Counted from the stretch's first letter, positions 53,301 to 62,871 are shown. The stretch is 64,000 nt of DNA from Delphinapterus leucas (GCF_002288925.2 NW_022098037.1:5706287-5770286), one strand, 5' to 3'. Notes: generated by a model from the sequence alone, not told the origin. Numbers and translations are program-made.

Positions 53301-56300
53301 AGTTTTTCTGTAGATTCTTTAGGGTTTTCTAAACAAAGGACCATATCACCTGTAGATACAGTTTTCCTTCTTCCTTTCCAATCTAGATGGCATTTATTTA
53401 TTTTTCTTGCCCAAATGCCCTGGCTAGAACCTCAAGTACAATGTTGAATAGAATTGGTACAAGTGGACATCCTTCTTTTCCCTGGTCTTAGCCTCGAGGA
53501 AGACATTCAGTCTTTCACCATTAATAATGATGTTAGCTATGGGTTTTCCAGATTTCATATTTATAAAGTTCTCTTCTGTTTCTACTTTGTTGAGTCTTTT
53601 TTTTGTCATGAAAGGGTGTTTGATTTTGTCAAAAGCGTTTTCTGTGTCTACTGAGATAGCTGTATGTTTCTTTTCCTTTATTTTATCAATATGGTGAATT
53701 ATATTGATTGATTTTCATACGTTGAACCAACCTTGCACTTCTGGGATAAATCTCACTTGCTGCTGGATTCAGTTTGCCAGTATTTCATTGAGAATTTTTT
53801 ACATCTGTGTTCATAAAGGATATTTGTCTTTAGTTTTCTTGTGATGTCTTTTTCTGACTTTGATATCAGGGTAATATAGGCCTCATAGAATGAGTAGAGA
53901 AGTGCTCTCTCCTCTTCTATTTTTGGAAGAGTTGAAGAAGGCTGTTAACACATAGTCCTGTGCTAAAGATAGTTTAGAATAAAATTGAAGTGATACGTTT
54001 CTTCAATAATATCTCCTGTTAAGAGATCTGAAATATTAATAATTTAATGTTACTACAGTCTTAGTTTTTTAGACTTAAAATACTACACAGGTAAGCATCC
54101 GTGGTAAATTTTAATCTTCTGGTTGACCATTTTCTTTTTAATTTCAGGAAGATGATAATATGTAGAAAAAATAAAAGTCTTTTCTGAGTCTCCAAATAAG
54201 TAATGCTACTGTCTTTTCTTTTACTTCTTTCATGCCATAAATATATTTGCTTATTTAATTTGCCCCCTAAAATATGTGGTCTTATTTTTCAGTTTTGCAC
54301 AAAGATCCGAGACAGGTGTATCTTTGTCTTCTTGAAATTGGTCGAATTGTGTCAAGGTATGTATTCCACAATATTTCAGAATTTCAATGTCATAAACATT
54401 TTTTAAGCTGCTTTATTTTATCGAGAACACTATTTTCTATAAATGAAAATAATTTTTGATTGGAATAAAGGTAACTTAATTTACTGTTTTTTCTTTCTTT
54501 TTGTTTCTTTATTAACTTTGTTGTGTTCACGTGAGCCATGTCATGTGTCAACATCTGCTTGCTCATGTAGCTTGCCTTCATTTAGTATTAAACTGTAAAA
54601 GTGGATACTTACATTTTTCAGATCAAAAGTAGAGTAAGAGGGCTTCCCTGGTGGCGCAGTGGTTGAGAGTCCGCCTGCCGATGCAGGGGACATGGGTTCG
54701 TGCCCCGGTCCGGGAGGATCCCACATGCCGCGGAGCGGCTGGGCCCGTGAGCCATGGCCGCTGAGCCTGCGCGTCCGGAGCCTGTGCTCCGCAACGGGCG
54801 AGGCCACAACAGTGAGAGGCCTGCGTACCGCAAAAAAAAAAAAAAAAAGGAGAGTAAGAGCATGCAATCTTTAAGCAGTTCAAGGTGAAGCAAGTCCTTT
54901 AGACACAAAGAGGGTCTGATAAGAAGGCTGAGGCCTGGTATCCTCCATACCTAGCTCGACCCCATCTTCACTCACGAGATGACTTGTTTTTTGTTTTTTT
55001 TAACAAGCTGATTTTGAAAGGTACGTTTAGGATCCCTGATTGAATATTGGGAGCATTCAGTAACCCAAATATATATATGCTATGATGTAAAGATGATAAT
55101 CTGAATTTTTGGCAATCTGTGGGACATTATAAAGCATTTCCAGATGTCCCAGTGAAACAACTGGTAGAAGAGAGTCATATAGACTTTATTTAAAAATAAA
55201 AGATAACCTATTGTGATATACATGGAAGTACTTGGCTCAGACTTCACTTGTTTGATGAGATCTCATGATTGGTTTTCAGCTATGGGGTTGAGCCACCAGT
55301 ATTAGTAAAATTTGAGAAAGAAATTGAGCTAGAAGAGACCTTACTTAATACTTCTGGGCCTGAAGATTCCATCAGCATTCCAAAATCATGCTGTCAGCAT
55401 GAAGAGCTGCACGAAGCTGTAAGTAATTGCACACTTTCTTTCAACTATGATGCGTCAGAATCTCATAGTTCGCCAAAAGTGTTCCTCTTTCATTTTTATT
55501 AATTGAAGAGGGAAAAAAAAGTAGCATGAATGAAAGTATTTATTGCAGTATTACTTATAAGGCTGAAAAATTGGAAGCAATGTAAATACTCTCAAATTGG
55601 GCAATGGCTAGGTAAATTAGGATTTACTATTTTAGCAGAATAATCATTTTTGGTAATCATTATGAAGACTATATAGCAACAAGAAAAAAGTTTACTTTGT
55701 GAAAAGTATGTATCAGAACAAGGAGAATGAAAATAATTGATATTAGGGTAGTACCTTTACAGATGATTTTAATTTCTTTAGCTATTTCCTTTAATGTTAA
55801 AATGTTAATTACACAATAGCTAAAACCAGAAGAGAACATTTTTTATTCACAGCACTTACTCCTTTTAGGCTCACCAACTTATTTAGATTGTGAGTTAGTG
55901 CTGATTTGTACTGCTGAATATAAGTGGTATTTGGATATTTTAAACAAAGAAAATAAGTGACCTTTTATGCCTGCAAGCTTGTTATGAAAACTCAAGGGAA
56001 CACATTTCTTTAAATATATATGTGCTATATGAATATATTCAGAGTCCACCTACACATATGTGACCTGCTGAGATCTTATGGTCATGTTTAAAATTAAGGA
56101 ACAATTACCTGATTCATTATTTTGAGTGCTGTTAAGAAATATACAGCTGCAATTCTGTGTACCTAAGAAACCTTAATGGATAGAAAATAATTACCTCCTT
56201 TCAAATTACTTTGTTATCTAACTTGTAAATGGTTCAAATAATTGTAAATTCTTTACCCAAGTTCAGAATATTTTTTAGCCATCTTATGCATGTGGTATGT

Positions 56301-59300
56301 GTGTGTGTGTGTGCGTGTGTGTACATATGTGCTCATATAACCAAACTGAACAAGATAAACTTCATTGAATCGCTTATGAAAATCAGTTCTATTTATGATC
56401 TTGTTATTTTGTTAAATGAATGATGTAGGGAGATAAATCCGGATCCTTCTGATCAGGCCCGGGTGAATCCACATGTGTCCATTTTGTGTAGATAATTAAG
56501 ACACTCATAAATTTCTGTTAGTGCTCAGGTAAATTGGGTATATCTGAAGAGACTTTCTTTAACATCATGCCTAAGTGCAATTAAGTGTATTTGTTTAGAT
56601 ATACTCTGTGTGACAAGTAGTTGAGAAAAATATACTTTTTCAAAAATATAATTTTAGGAAAACAAAATGGTGTCCATAGTGGCTGATATGTGACTCTTTT
56701 TTTCAAATCAAACATATCTCAGCAAATATTTTCATTTAATCAATTTATATTAATTTCCATGTTTTAAATAAAGAATTTCTGAATTTTAATTTTTATTCCA
56801 GTTTTTACTTTTTTTTTTTTTTTTGCGGTACGCGGGCCTCTCACTGTTGTGGCCTCTCCCATTGCGGAGCACAGGCTCCGGATGCGCAGGCTCAGCGGCC
56901 ATGGCTCACGGGCCTAGCCGCTCTGTGTCATGTGGGATCTTCCCGGACCGGGGCACGAACCCGTGTCCCCTGCATCGGCAGGCTCTCAACCACTGCGCCA
57001 CCAGGGAGGCCCAGTTTTTACCATTTTTAAGATATTTACTGCAGTTAAAAATTCTGTAAGCCCCTCGAGGATTAGAGGTAGGATTTTCTCCTCAGTTCTC
57101 ATCTCCTTAGCAGACTATTGAAACAAAGTGAGTGCTTTTAGAAAAATGCCTCTTGAGTTGAAATTTTTAGAATTTACCTAGTCTTGGGTGAATATTGGAT
57201 TGGCCAAAAAGTCTGCTTGGGTTTTTCGTAAGATGTTACGGAAAAACCCGAATGAACTTTTTGCCCAGCCCAATAGCTATAAATGCATCTCTGCCTATTT
57301 TAACAGTAACTTTGGAACAAATCTGGATATTCCCCCATACATACAGTATTACTTTCACATGGTGTTAAGGGACAAGTGAAAATTCCTGGTTAAACTTTAT
57401 CTAACGGGTCCATCTTTGATTTGACAGATATATTAATCCAAGTCTTAAAACAATTCAAACTTAGTAACGAACTGTTTCCTATGACTGAATGAATGTGTTT
57501 TGGATTGACTTCACTGTGTACACATTCACAGACCTTCTCCGGTGATCAGTGAGTACACGACGAGCCTGATTGCACTTGGGCAGAGAGAGAGAGAGAGAGA
57601 CTCCAGACTTCCTCACTGTTAGGTTTTATTAGATTAGCTAATGTCTAATCTCAATATTTGACAACAAGTAAAAGAGAAGAGATAATAAATAGTTGAACTG
57701 TCTTTAAATTTTTATCTTTGAGTTTGATTTTCCCAACTATCAAATAACCTTGCATTTTAACATTAAACAAAATAGTTTTTGTCACAAGCACTAAATCTTG
57801 TTGTTTATTTTTAATCTTAGGTTAAACACATTGCTGAAGACCCTCCTTGTAGTTGTTCTCATCGATTTTCTATTGAGTACTTATCTGAAGGACGGTATCG
57901 ACTAGGAGATAAAATACTTTTTATAAGAGTAAGTCTACCGTTTATATCCTGTTTAGATCTTGTTTTGAAATTGAATTTATTGCTTTACCAACCTTCTTTT
58001 GTTCCCCTTTTACTTTTTAAAAAATTGGAATAGAGGATGTTATTAATGGAAGAATTTCACTGTATAGGAGGAAATATATGGAATATTTTCAAGAGTATAT
58101 AATGTGTTTAGGTAAACATGCTTAACACAGCAAACAACTAATTGAGCTAAGACTATTTGGACATTGAATATAATTGGGGGAAAAAATTTTTGAATACCTC
58201 AGGTAACTTATTCCATTTTTTAGATTTCCTAAAGAGGAATAATTTTCTATCATAAGAAGAAGAAAAAAGCAAAACCAGAACATCTAATAAGATTAAATGT
58301 CAGTAAGAAGAAAAAGAAGTAGAAACATTGCAGTTGATAATAATATAGACTTTGGGTCTTAAGTATGAAGCCTTTTTTTCACTGACACAGCATCAGCATC
58401 TATACTAATATGCTAATATACATGCTTGTTTTCTTCCTTTGTCCCATTTGCAATCTGCAATTGATTAATTGTCCCCTTTGCTGATAAGGAGATTGAAGTT
58501 TACCTGTTCATCATTCTGTCCACTTATTGATACAAGAGCTGTTTTATTCCCAATTTAAGGAATGTAATATAAAAGTATGTAAAAATTATAATTTTACCAC
58601 CTATATTTTCTTTTATTTCATATATTATCGTTAGTTCCCCATACCCTGTTCAACTCATATAGAAACAGGTATATGCATTTTGTCTTTTAATTAGATTTCT
58701 TTTCTTAAGCAGTATGATATAGTGATAGTGCACAGAGCATGGGATTTAGAGTTAAAATTTGCAGAGCAGTCTCATACAACTTTGCAGATTTGCCTGCTGA
58801 AAGAACAGGGGCCTGAGTCCGTCCAGCTCGGGCTGCGCTGGCAGACCCAGGATATATCTTATCAACACAAAAGCACCTTTTGGGTTGGGCAGCCTGGTGC
58901 GTTTGAGGCCAGGCCAAGCTGTGTGGTTTGAGACAGTTTCCTTAATCTCTCAGAGCCATAATTTTCTCATCTGCAAAGAAGAACTAGTAATAAATTATAT
59001 CAAAGTTTTTGAAAGATTAAATTGATATGATGCATACGAAAGTAATTTGTTAAATTCTAACATACAAGTTTTGGTAGTTTTTACCTTTCTTCTGTAATTA
59101 TGTTTTTCTTTAGTATGAGTCTTTTTTTCTCTCCTCCCCTCCTTTACTCTCCCTTTTCCTTTCTTCCTTCAACATTCAGTCCTTGCAGTTTTGCGTATTA
59201 GTAATTTGGAGTTTTAGGATGTGTAAATATCTTCCTGACAAACTGGAGGATTCTCTGTTGTTAGCTGCATGATTCAATATGAGTTAAATTTGTTACTTTA

Positions 59301-60783
59301 GTAACACAAGAAAGAGACTAGCAATTTATAGTGAAGCTGGTGGCAAATACACTGAATTTCATAGTCACAGACATCACAGACTGTGACTGCTAATGAACCG
59401 TAACTGCACCTTACAGTTTTACAGCTTTACTTTTTACTTTCTTTTGGGGGAAAGATGCTTCACGGAAAACATGTCATGGTCCGTGTCGGTGGAGGCTGGG
59501 ATACTCTTCAAGGATTTTTGCTTAAATATGACCCCTGTCGAATATTACAGTTTGCTACACTAGAACAGAAAATTCTAGCATTTCAAAAAGGAGTTTCTAA
59601 TGAAAGTGTGCCTGATTCGTCCGCCAGAGCACCTCAGCCTCCTGAAATGAATCCTTTGTCAGCAGTTAGCATGTTTCAGAAACAAAATTCAAAACCTGGC
59701 ACACCAATTGGTATTCCAAGGAGCAAAGAGAAGCAGGTACGTCTGCCAGGTGTGTTGCCACCAGCATCTTCCCTGAAAGGAGGCAATCTGGCCTGTGGGT
59801 CAGTCCGTTCTAAATTTCCAACTTCTCCAGCAGTGTCCTCTCATCTCAAACTCAGATCTTCAAAGGGCGTAACAAAGAAACCGGAGGCTCCTTCAAACGA
59901 TGCATCACCTTCATCTGCTTCTTTAACTCCAGTAGGTAAAAGCACTTTCTCACCAGCTTTATTAAGAACTGCACCTTGTGTATCTGAGTCGTTGAGAAAA
60001 TGTGTCTCATCACCCAGTACTCCTAAGGCCAAGCTTATTCCAGCCCAGAAGTCAAGAGATGTGCCTGAATCCACACTTTTGCCAAGTAAGTGTTCTGGAA
60101 AAATTGAACCAAAGCATTTGAAACACCATCATGTGTCTTCCAGGGATTATGCAGTCTCTCATTCAGCTGCACGTTTAAATTCATCATCAAAGTGTCCAAA
60201 GCCACCTAAGGCAAATCTGCACGTAAGGCCTAACCCTTCTCCTTCTTTCCAGTCTCCTGGAAAAGTGACAGCATCCAGTTCCAAAACGATAACCACGGGT
60301 CTGAGAACACAGTCTCAGCCACGTGTTGGAGCTCCGCAAGCGGGGGCAATGCCAGCACAGAAACTTAAGTCAGCCTTGAATTTAAACCAGCCACTTTCTG
60401 TATCCTCAGTTGCTCCTGCAAAAGCTGCAGAGAAGTCGAAAGATAACATGGTTTCAGTTGCCAAAAAGCAGCCTCAGAGTAAAAGCACGTCCCAGAAGAC
60501 AGGACCCAGCTCCTCCAGGTCCCCGGGCCGTACCCCGCTGTCCATTGTGAGTCTTCCCCAGTCTTCTGCCAAAGCACAACCTGAACCAAAGTCAGCACAG
60601 ACTGCCACCAAGAGCCAGTGCTTAGCCAAAGGGCCTCCCCAAAGTGGCAAAGCCCCGGCTGCAACCAGGAAGCCACCCTCATCTGGCAAGGAGGCAGTTA
60701 GTGGAGATAAAAAACCTGCAAAGAAGAAGGAAGACAATGATCATTATTTTGTTATGACTGGAAGTAAGAAACCTAGAAAATAA
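41365..60783 (+). CDS. GAS2L3: GAS2-like protein 3, complete, 8 coding exons, 694 aa
   Basis: Joined as 41365-41382, 46334-46502, 47662-47777, 50049-50190, 54293-54356, 55280-55418, 57821-57928 and 59455-60783: 2085 bases, 694 residues and stop, the length of the human protein as I recall it. GAS2L3 links actin and microtubules, acts at the midbody and cytokinetic constriction zone, and is made in G2/M. It has a CH domain (about residues 46-170, from [15 protein letters not shown] to [10 protein letters not shown]) and a GAR domain (about 205-278, with [12 protein letters not shown] and [15 protein letters not shown]). The tail, 280-694, is disordered, basic and rich in Ser, Pro and Lys, and ends in MTGSKKPRK. 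By family knowledge the CH domain binds actin and the GAR/tail region binds microtubules. All introns are GT/AG. No stop or frameshift was seen. Confidence 0.97.
42050..42262 (+). repeat. MIR SINE
   Basis: 'gatcctggcaagttatttta', then 'cctctctgagtccccgctcc' and 'gaggaatcaatgagataac'. Confidence 0.68.
44285..45600 (-). repeat. L1-like sequence, probably antisense
   Basis: 'tgtagaatgtccctcaattt', then 'ctcatgattagattcaggtt', and 'ctcattcctcatcaaaattc', recalls an old L1 segment. Family and borders uncertain. Confidence 0.4.
44858..44891 (+). repeat. 17-base perfect tandem duplication
   Basis: GGTTAAGTTGCTGCCTG occurs twice back to back (44858-44874 and 44875-44891). Confidence 0.95.
45900..46065 (-). 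repeat. MIR or L2-type 3' fragment, antisense
   Basis: 'ttattcaacaaatattgtta', then 'cattttacagccaagatgct' and 'caagtaacttgtcagactta'. Confidence 0.5.
46334..46502 (+). CDS. GAS2L3: GAS2L3 coding exon 2 (start of CH domain)
   Basis: The acceptor ttttctctag precedes 46334 and the donor gtaagg starts at 46503. It reads [20 protein letters not shown], then [20 protein letters not shown] and IWLSGLL. The Ser-Pro/Thr-Pro sites in the N-terminal segment look like proline-directed kinase sites (inference). Confidence 0.95.
46503..47661 (+). other. GAS2L3 intron after coding exon 2
   Basis: 1.16 kb. An L2 antisense fragment at 46535-46790 ('gtttattgagaatcttgctc', 'ttacattctagttgggaaga'). The rest is AT-rich without features. 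Confidence 0.65.
47662..47777 (+). CDS. GAS2L3: GAS2L3 coding exon 3 (CH domain)
   Basis: The acceptor gtttttag precedes 47662 and the donor gtaaga starts at 47778. It reads [20 protein letters not shown], then [19 protein letters not shown]. The [15 protein letters not shown] stretch is the CH-domain core. Confidence 0.95.
48370..49090 (+). repeat. L1 (L1M type) 3' fragment, sense
   Basis: 'gtgctggtggaaatataaag', then 'ctcatcagtagggaagttgt' and 'aattatggtacctaaataga', in L1 3' order. Confidence 0.55.
49112..49445 (+). mobile_element. CHR-type SINE (long form)
   Basis: 'gggcttccctggtggtgcag' through 'catgcagccaaaaaaaaa'. About 330 bases, more diverged than the short copies. Target duplication not clear. 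Confidence 0.88.
50049..50190 (+). CDS. GAS2L3: GAS2L3 coding exon 4 (CH domain)
   Basis: The acceptor cttttccag precedes 50049 and the donor gtaagt starts at 50191. It includes [20 protein letters not shown], then [20 protein letters not shown] and [20 protein letters not shown] is a family hallmark. Confidence 0.95.
50773..50821. repeat. Alternating purine-pyrimidine tract (TG/CG/CA)
   Basis: TGTGTGCGCGCGCGTGTGCG followed by tgcacacacacagacacac and more CA units. TG on the left mirrors CA on the right around CG units. Confidence 0.9.
51195..53945 (-). mobile_element. L1 LINE, antisense, 5'-truncated, with nested Tigger
   Basis: The + strand reads the reverse complement of L1 from the 3' UTR ('tgaatgatatttcgttgtat', 'ggagtggaattattgggtca') into the reverse-transcriptase part ('gaaccaaccttgcacttctg', 'caatatggtgaattatattg'). 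About 2.75 kb, less the Tigger. Many stops and indels, so it is dead. The minus-strand frame at 52594-52983 is a remnant of it. Confidence 0.85.
51894..52115. mobile_element. Tigger-like DNA transposon nested in L1
   Basis: Inverted ends 'CAGCTGACCCTTGAACAATA' and '...TTGTTCAAGGGTCAACTG', TA on each side (51892-51893 and 52116-52117). Same family as 7640-7865. L1 text continues across it ('caacacttgttatt...' to 'accatcctagtgggtgtgaa'). Confidence 0.85.
54293..54356 (+). CDS. GAS2L3: GAS2L3 coding exon 5 (end of CH domain)
   Basis: 64 bases. The acceptor tttttcag precedes 54293 and the donor gtatgt starts at 54357. It reads [20 protein letters not shown], then S and AG of a split codon. The split codon joins C of the next exon as AGC, serine. 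Confidence 0.94.
54357..55279 (+). other. GAS2L3 intron after coding exon 5
   Basis: 0.92 kb. One young CHR SINE (54641-54850). The remainder is unique and AT-rich. Confidence 0.7.
54641..54850 (+). mobile_element. CHR-type SINE (short, young form), with target duplication
   Basis: 'ggcttccctggtggcgcagt' through 'gcgtaccgc' and poly-A. Flanked by AGAGTAAGAG (54631-54640 and 54851-54860). It lies only about 285 bases after coding exon 5. Confidence 0.93.
55280..55418 (+). CDS. GAS2L3: GAS2L3 coding exon 6 (linker)
   Basis: The acceptor ggttttcag precedes 55280 and the donor gtaagt starts at 55419. It reads [20 protein letters not shown], then [20 protein letters not shown] and EELHEA. Acidic linker between the CH and GAR domains. 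Confidence 0.95.
55525..55790 (+). repeat. L1 3' fragment, sense
   Basis: 'gcagtattacttataaggct', then 'gaagcaatgtaaatactctc', 'gggcaatggctaggtaaatt' and 'tatgaagactatatagcaac'. Confidence 0.55.
56298..56322 (+). repeat. (GT)n microsatellite
   Basis: TGTGTGTGTGTGTGCGTGTG, with one CG interruption. Confidence 0.85.
56809..57010 (-). mobile_element. CHR-type SINE (short form), with target duplication
   Basis: poly-T, 'tgcggtacgcgggcctctca', through 'ccaccagggaggc'. Flanked by CCAGTTTTTAC (56798-56808 and 57011-57021). It lacks about 10 bases near box A ('catcggcaggctctcaacca'). Confidence 0.92.
57195..57273. mobile_element. 79-bp palindromic mariner-derived MITE
   Basis: The left arm begins TTGGATTGGCCAAAAAGT, the loop is about 'taagatgtta', and the right arm ends ACTTTTTGCCCAGCCCAA. 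TA on both sides (57193-57194 and 57274-57275). The arms pair over nearly their whole length, so a transcript would fold into one hairpin. Fits a mariner short-form element known from cetartiodactyls. Confidence 0.85.
57582..57601 (+). repeat. (GA)n microsatellite
   Basis: About 10 GA units after 'gggca'. Confidence 0.9.
57821..57928 (+). CDS. GAS2L3: GAS2L3 coding exon 7 (GAR domain, first half)
   Basis: 36 codons, phase 0 on both sides. The acceptor taatcttag precedes 57821 and the donor gtaagt starts at 57929. It reads [20 protein letters not shown], then [16 protein letters not shown]. The Cys/His group PPCSCSH is typical of GAR domains. Confidence 0.95.
57929..59454 (+). other. GAS2L3 last intron
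   Basis: 1.5 kb. One interrupted MIR (58712-59005); the rest is AT-rich without features. A T-rich tract leads to the final acceptor. Confidence 0.7.
58712..59005 (+). repeat. MIR SINE, interrupted
   Basis: Head 'tatagtgatagtgcacagag', 'catgggatttagagttaaaa'. The MIR core resumes 'gtttccttaatctctcagag', then 'ccataattttctcatctgca'. About 150 bases between the two (roughly 58765-58915) do not look like MIR. Confidence 0.6.
59455..60783 (+). CDS. GAS2L3: GAS2L3 last coding exon (GAR end and basic tail)
   Basis: The acceptor is at 59453-59454 (gggggaaag) after a T-rich tract. One long open frame of 442 codons and TAA. It begins [20 protein letters not shown], completing the GAR domain, then [19 protein letters not shown], then the Ser/Pro/Lys-rich tail with many SP and TP sites (for example SPSTPKAK and SPGRTPLS). 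About 64% of the protein comes from this exon. The tail differs from the human one at many sites, as expected for a disordered region. No canonical S-x-I-P motif for EB1 was seen. Confidence 0.97.
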   Translation: MLHGKHVMVRVGGGWDTLQGFLLKYDPCRILQFATLEQKILAFQKGVSNESVPDSSARAPQPPEMNPLSAVSMFQKQNSKPGTPIGIPRSKEKQVRLPGVLPPASSLKGGNLACGSVRSKFPTSPAVSSHLKLRSSKGVTKKPEAPSNDASPSSASLTPVGKSTFSPALLRTAPCVSESLRKCVSSPSTPKAKLIPAQKSRDVPESTLLPSKCSGKIEPKHLKHHHVSSRDYAVSHSAARLNSSSKCPKPPKANLHVRPNPSPSFQSPGKVTASSSKTITTGLRTQSQPRVGAPQAGAMPAQKLKSALNLNQPLSVSSVAPAKAAEKSKDNMVSVAKKQPQSKSTSQKTGPSSSRSPGRTPLSIVSLPQSSAKAQPEPKSAQTATKSQCLAKGPPQSGKAPAATRKPPSSGKEAVSGDKKPAKKKEDNDHYFVMTGSKKPRK

Positions 60784-61822
60784 ACATAATGTGTCATTCT
60801 AAGAGAAGAGAGGAAAGAAAGAGAGTGAGTGTGTTAGCTGCACACCTTAAAAGTTTCTTCTATTTGTGTTTATCCAAATAGGTTCAGACATTAAGTACAA
60901 TAAGATGGGGGTAGAGGTTGGGGCGAGGAGGGGCTCATCAGAATTCACACACCTGAATTCACCAGAAGGTACCCTTTTAAGGTGAACAGTGGTAAAATCA
61001 CCGGGAGATTCTTATTAGTTATAGACATTTATATGATTTTCAGTCCATGACATCTTTGTTAATGTCTGCCCATTAATGGAAATGTAAAGTCAAATAACAC
61101 TACTAGGTTTATAACTGTAGTTGCTGTATTTTGAATGTGTGTTAAATGTGGACGTTATTACCTGCTAATAGAAACGGAGGTGCTCTTAGTATAAGTTACT
61201 GCATTTTAGTTTAAAAGCAACGGTTTGGCACTTGTCTTGCAAAAGACATCTTATTTTGTTTCCTGTTCAGGATTGCCTGATGGAACAATACTAAGTACCA
61301 GTGGCTGCTGCTCATTAGCTTCCTGTTACTCTGGGTTTGGTAGAATTGCTATTATTTAAAATTTTTTTAAGCTTTCCAAATCAGAAGGAACTGATTTTTT
61401 TAACTGACTTCTATTAACCTTGGTAATATTTTGTTACCAGTATTTTTGGTAAAAAAAATAAAATTAAGGTATTGAAATATAAATTGAAACTTGGAAAAAA
61501 ATTTTTTCACATATTATTTATAAGAACTTATACCTTATATTTTAGATGGACATTGTGCAATGTGAAAGGGGAAACGATTTAGTAGCTTTTAGCATATTAG
61601 AAATATTTTTTAATAGTGTAATTTTCTGTGAGTGCAGATATCAATTTTTACATTAAAATAATGTTTAACATCAGAATTATGTTTTAACAGTCTTAAAATT
61701 AAGGTGATATTAAAGAATATTAAAGTGGTGCTACATAAAAATTCTGTCATGTGATTACTATTTTTCTTTAGCACAATAATACAAGTTTTAATTAGAGGTT
61801 TCCAATTATGTTAATTTTCTTC

Positions 61823-61828
61823 AATAAA
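61823..61828 (+). terminator. Poly(A) signal candidate for GAS2L3
   Basis: AATAAA in cttcAATAAAgtcatg, about 1.04 kb after the stop. One of several in this region; an earlier one at 61457 sits in an A-rich run and looks weaker. Confidence 0.45.
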
Positions 61829-62428
61829 GTCATGCTGCCTTCAGTTTTCCAATGGCAAATGGACAGTATGTATGCAGCGTTTTCTATTCTGTAGGCAGAT
61901 TCTCCAAGGAACTTACCCAGATCATGTGGTGGCTATATAGACTATCGATCTGGGATGATATTTGTAAATAATATGTTTTTTAATAGATTGTGACTATTTA
62001 AAAAATTGTTAATGTACTTTCAGAAGTTTTAGGGGTGTGTTTAATAACTTTACAGTATTATCAGCTATCACAGGTTATTTTCCGTATTGAGGTCTGTGTT
62101 TCCCTATTTTAAACTAAAATGTGTTTTCTAAAGAAAAATAACGGTTCACACAAATGTGCAATCGTAGAATAATCATCTTAAGCTGACTACTGATGTTTGT
62201 AGATTTTAAAGCAAGAAACTTTTGTATAAAAGTAAGCTATCTTTTGTCTGAGAAATACAGTTAAAATCAAAGCTGCGTGCAGGCTAGTTTTTGAAATAAT
62301 TGATGCTTCTCTTCTTAAAAGAGACAGTCACCAAATATTTAGTTGCGTTCCACTGTTGATCTGGGCATTGAGGGAGATAATATTTACATCTTTGGAAAGT
62401 GAAGTCAGTGTTCAAGAAGTACCAGAAG

Positions 62429-62759
62429 GGGCTTCCCTGGTGGTGCAGTGGTTGAGAATCCGCCTGCCAATGCAGGGGACACGGGTTCGGGCCCTGGCCT
62501 GGGAAGATCCCACATGCTGCGGAGCGACTAGGCCCATGAGCCACAACTACTGAGCCTGTGTGTCTGGAGCTTGTGCTCCGCAACAGGAGAAGCCACGACA
62601 GTGAGAGGCCCACGCACCGCGATGAAGAGTGGCCCCCGCTTGCCACAACTAGAGAAAGCCCACGCACAGAAACAAAGACCCAACACAGCCAAAATTAAAT
62701 TAATTAATAAAAAAAAGAAGTAAAGCAAAACCAAGTAAAATTCATTAAAAAAAAAAAAC
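62429..62759 (+). mobile_element. CHR-type SINE (long form) in GAS2L3 3' region
   Basis: 'gggcttccctggtggtgcag' through 'caacacagccaaaatt' and an A-rich tail. Flanked by perfect AAGAAGTACCAGAAG (62414-62428 and 62761-62775). The tail contains AATAAA at 62706 on the gene's sense strand. Confidence 0.93.
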
Positions 62760-62871
62760 CAAGAAGTACCAGAAGCTTTACATTTTTAGTGATGAGAAAT
62801 ATTTAATGCATCTTTCAAAGAGGAAGAATTTTACCTTTAAGAAGGAGTTTATTCCTTTGTAAGACCAAACA

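Larger units (their letters stand above)
50191..54292 (+). other. GAS2L3 intron after coding exon 4
   Basis: 4.1 kb, mostly a long antisense L1 (51195-53945) with a Tigger inside, plus an alternating purine-pyrimidine tract (50773-50821). 50191-50770 and 53950-54292 are featureless. Confidence 0.7.
55419..57820 (+). other. GAS2L3 intron after coding exon 6
   Basis: 2.4 kb. L1 scrap (55525-55790), GT repeat (56298-56322), CHR SINE (56809-57010), mariner MITE (57195-57273) and GA repeat (57582-57601). Other parts featureless. Confidence 0.7.

Noticed and set aside
54641..54850. tRNA-like head with box A/B in the CHR SINEs as possible tRNA genes
   Set aside because: The tRNA-derived part is diverged and joined to a SINE body with a poly-A tail and target duplications. 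These are retroposons, not tRNA genes.
62284..62667. Minus-strand open frame of 127 codons
   Set aside because: Mostly the reverse strand of a CHR SINE; the same peptide text recurs at other SINE copies in the window.
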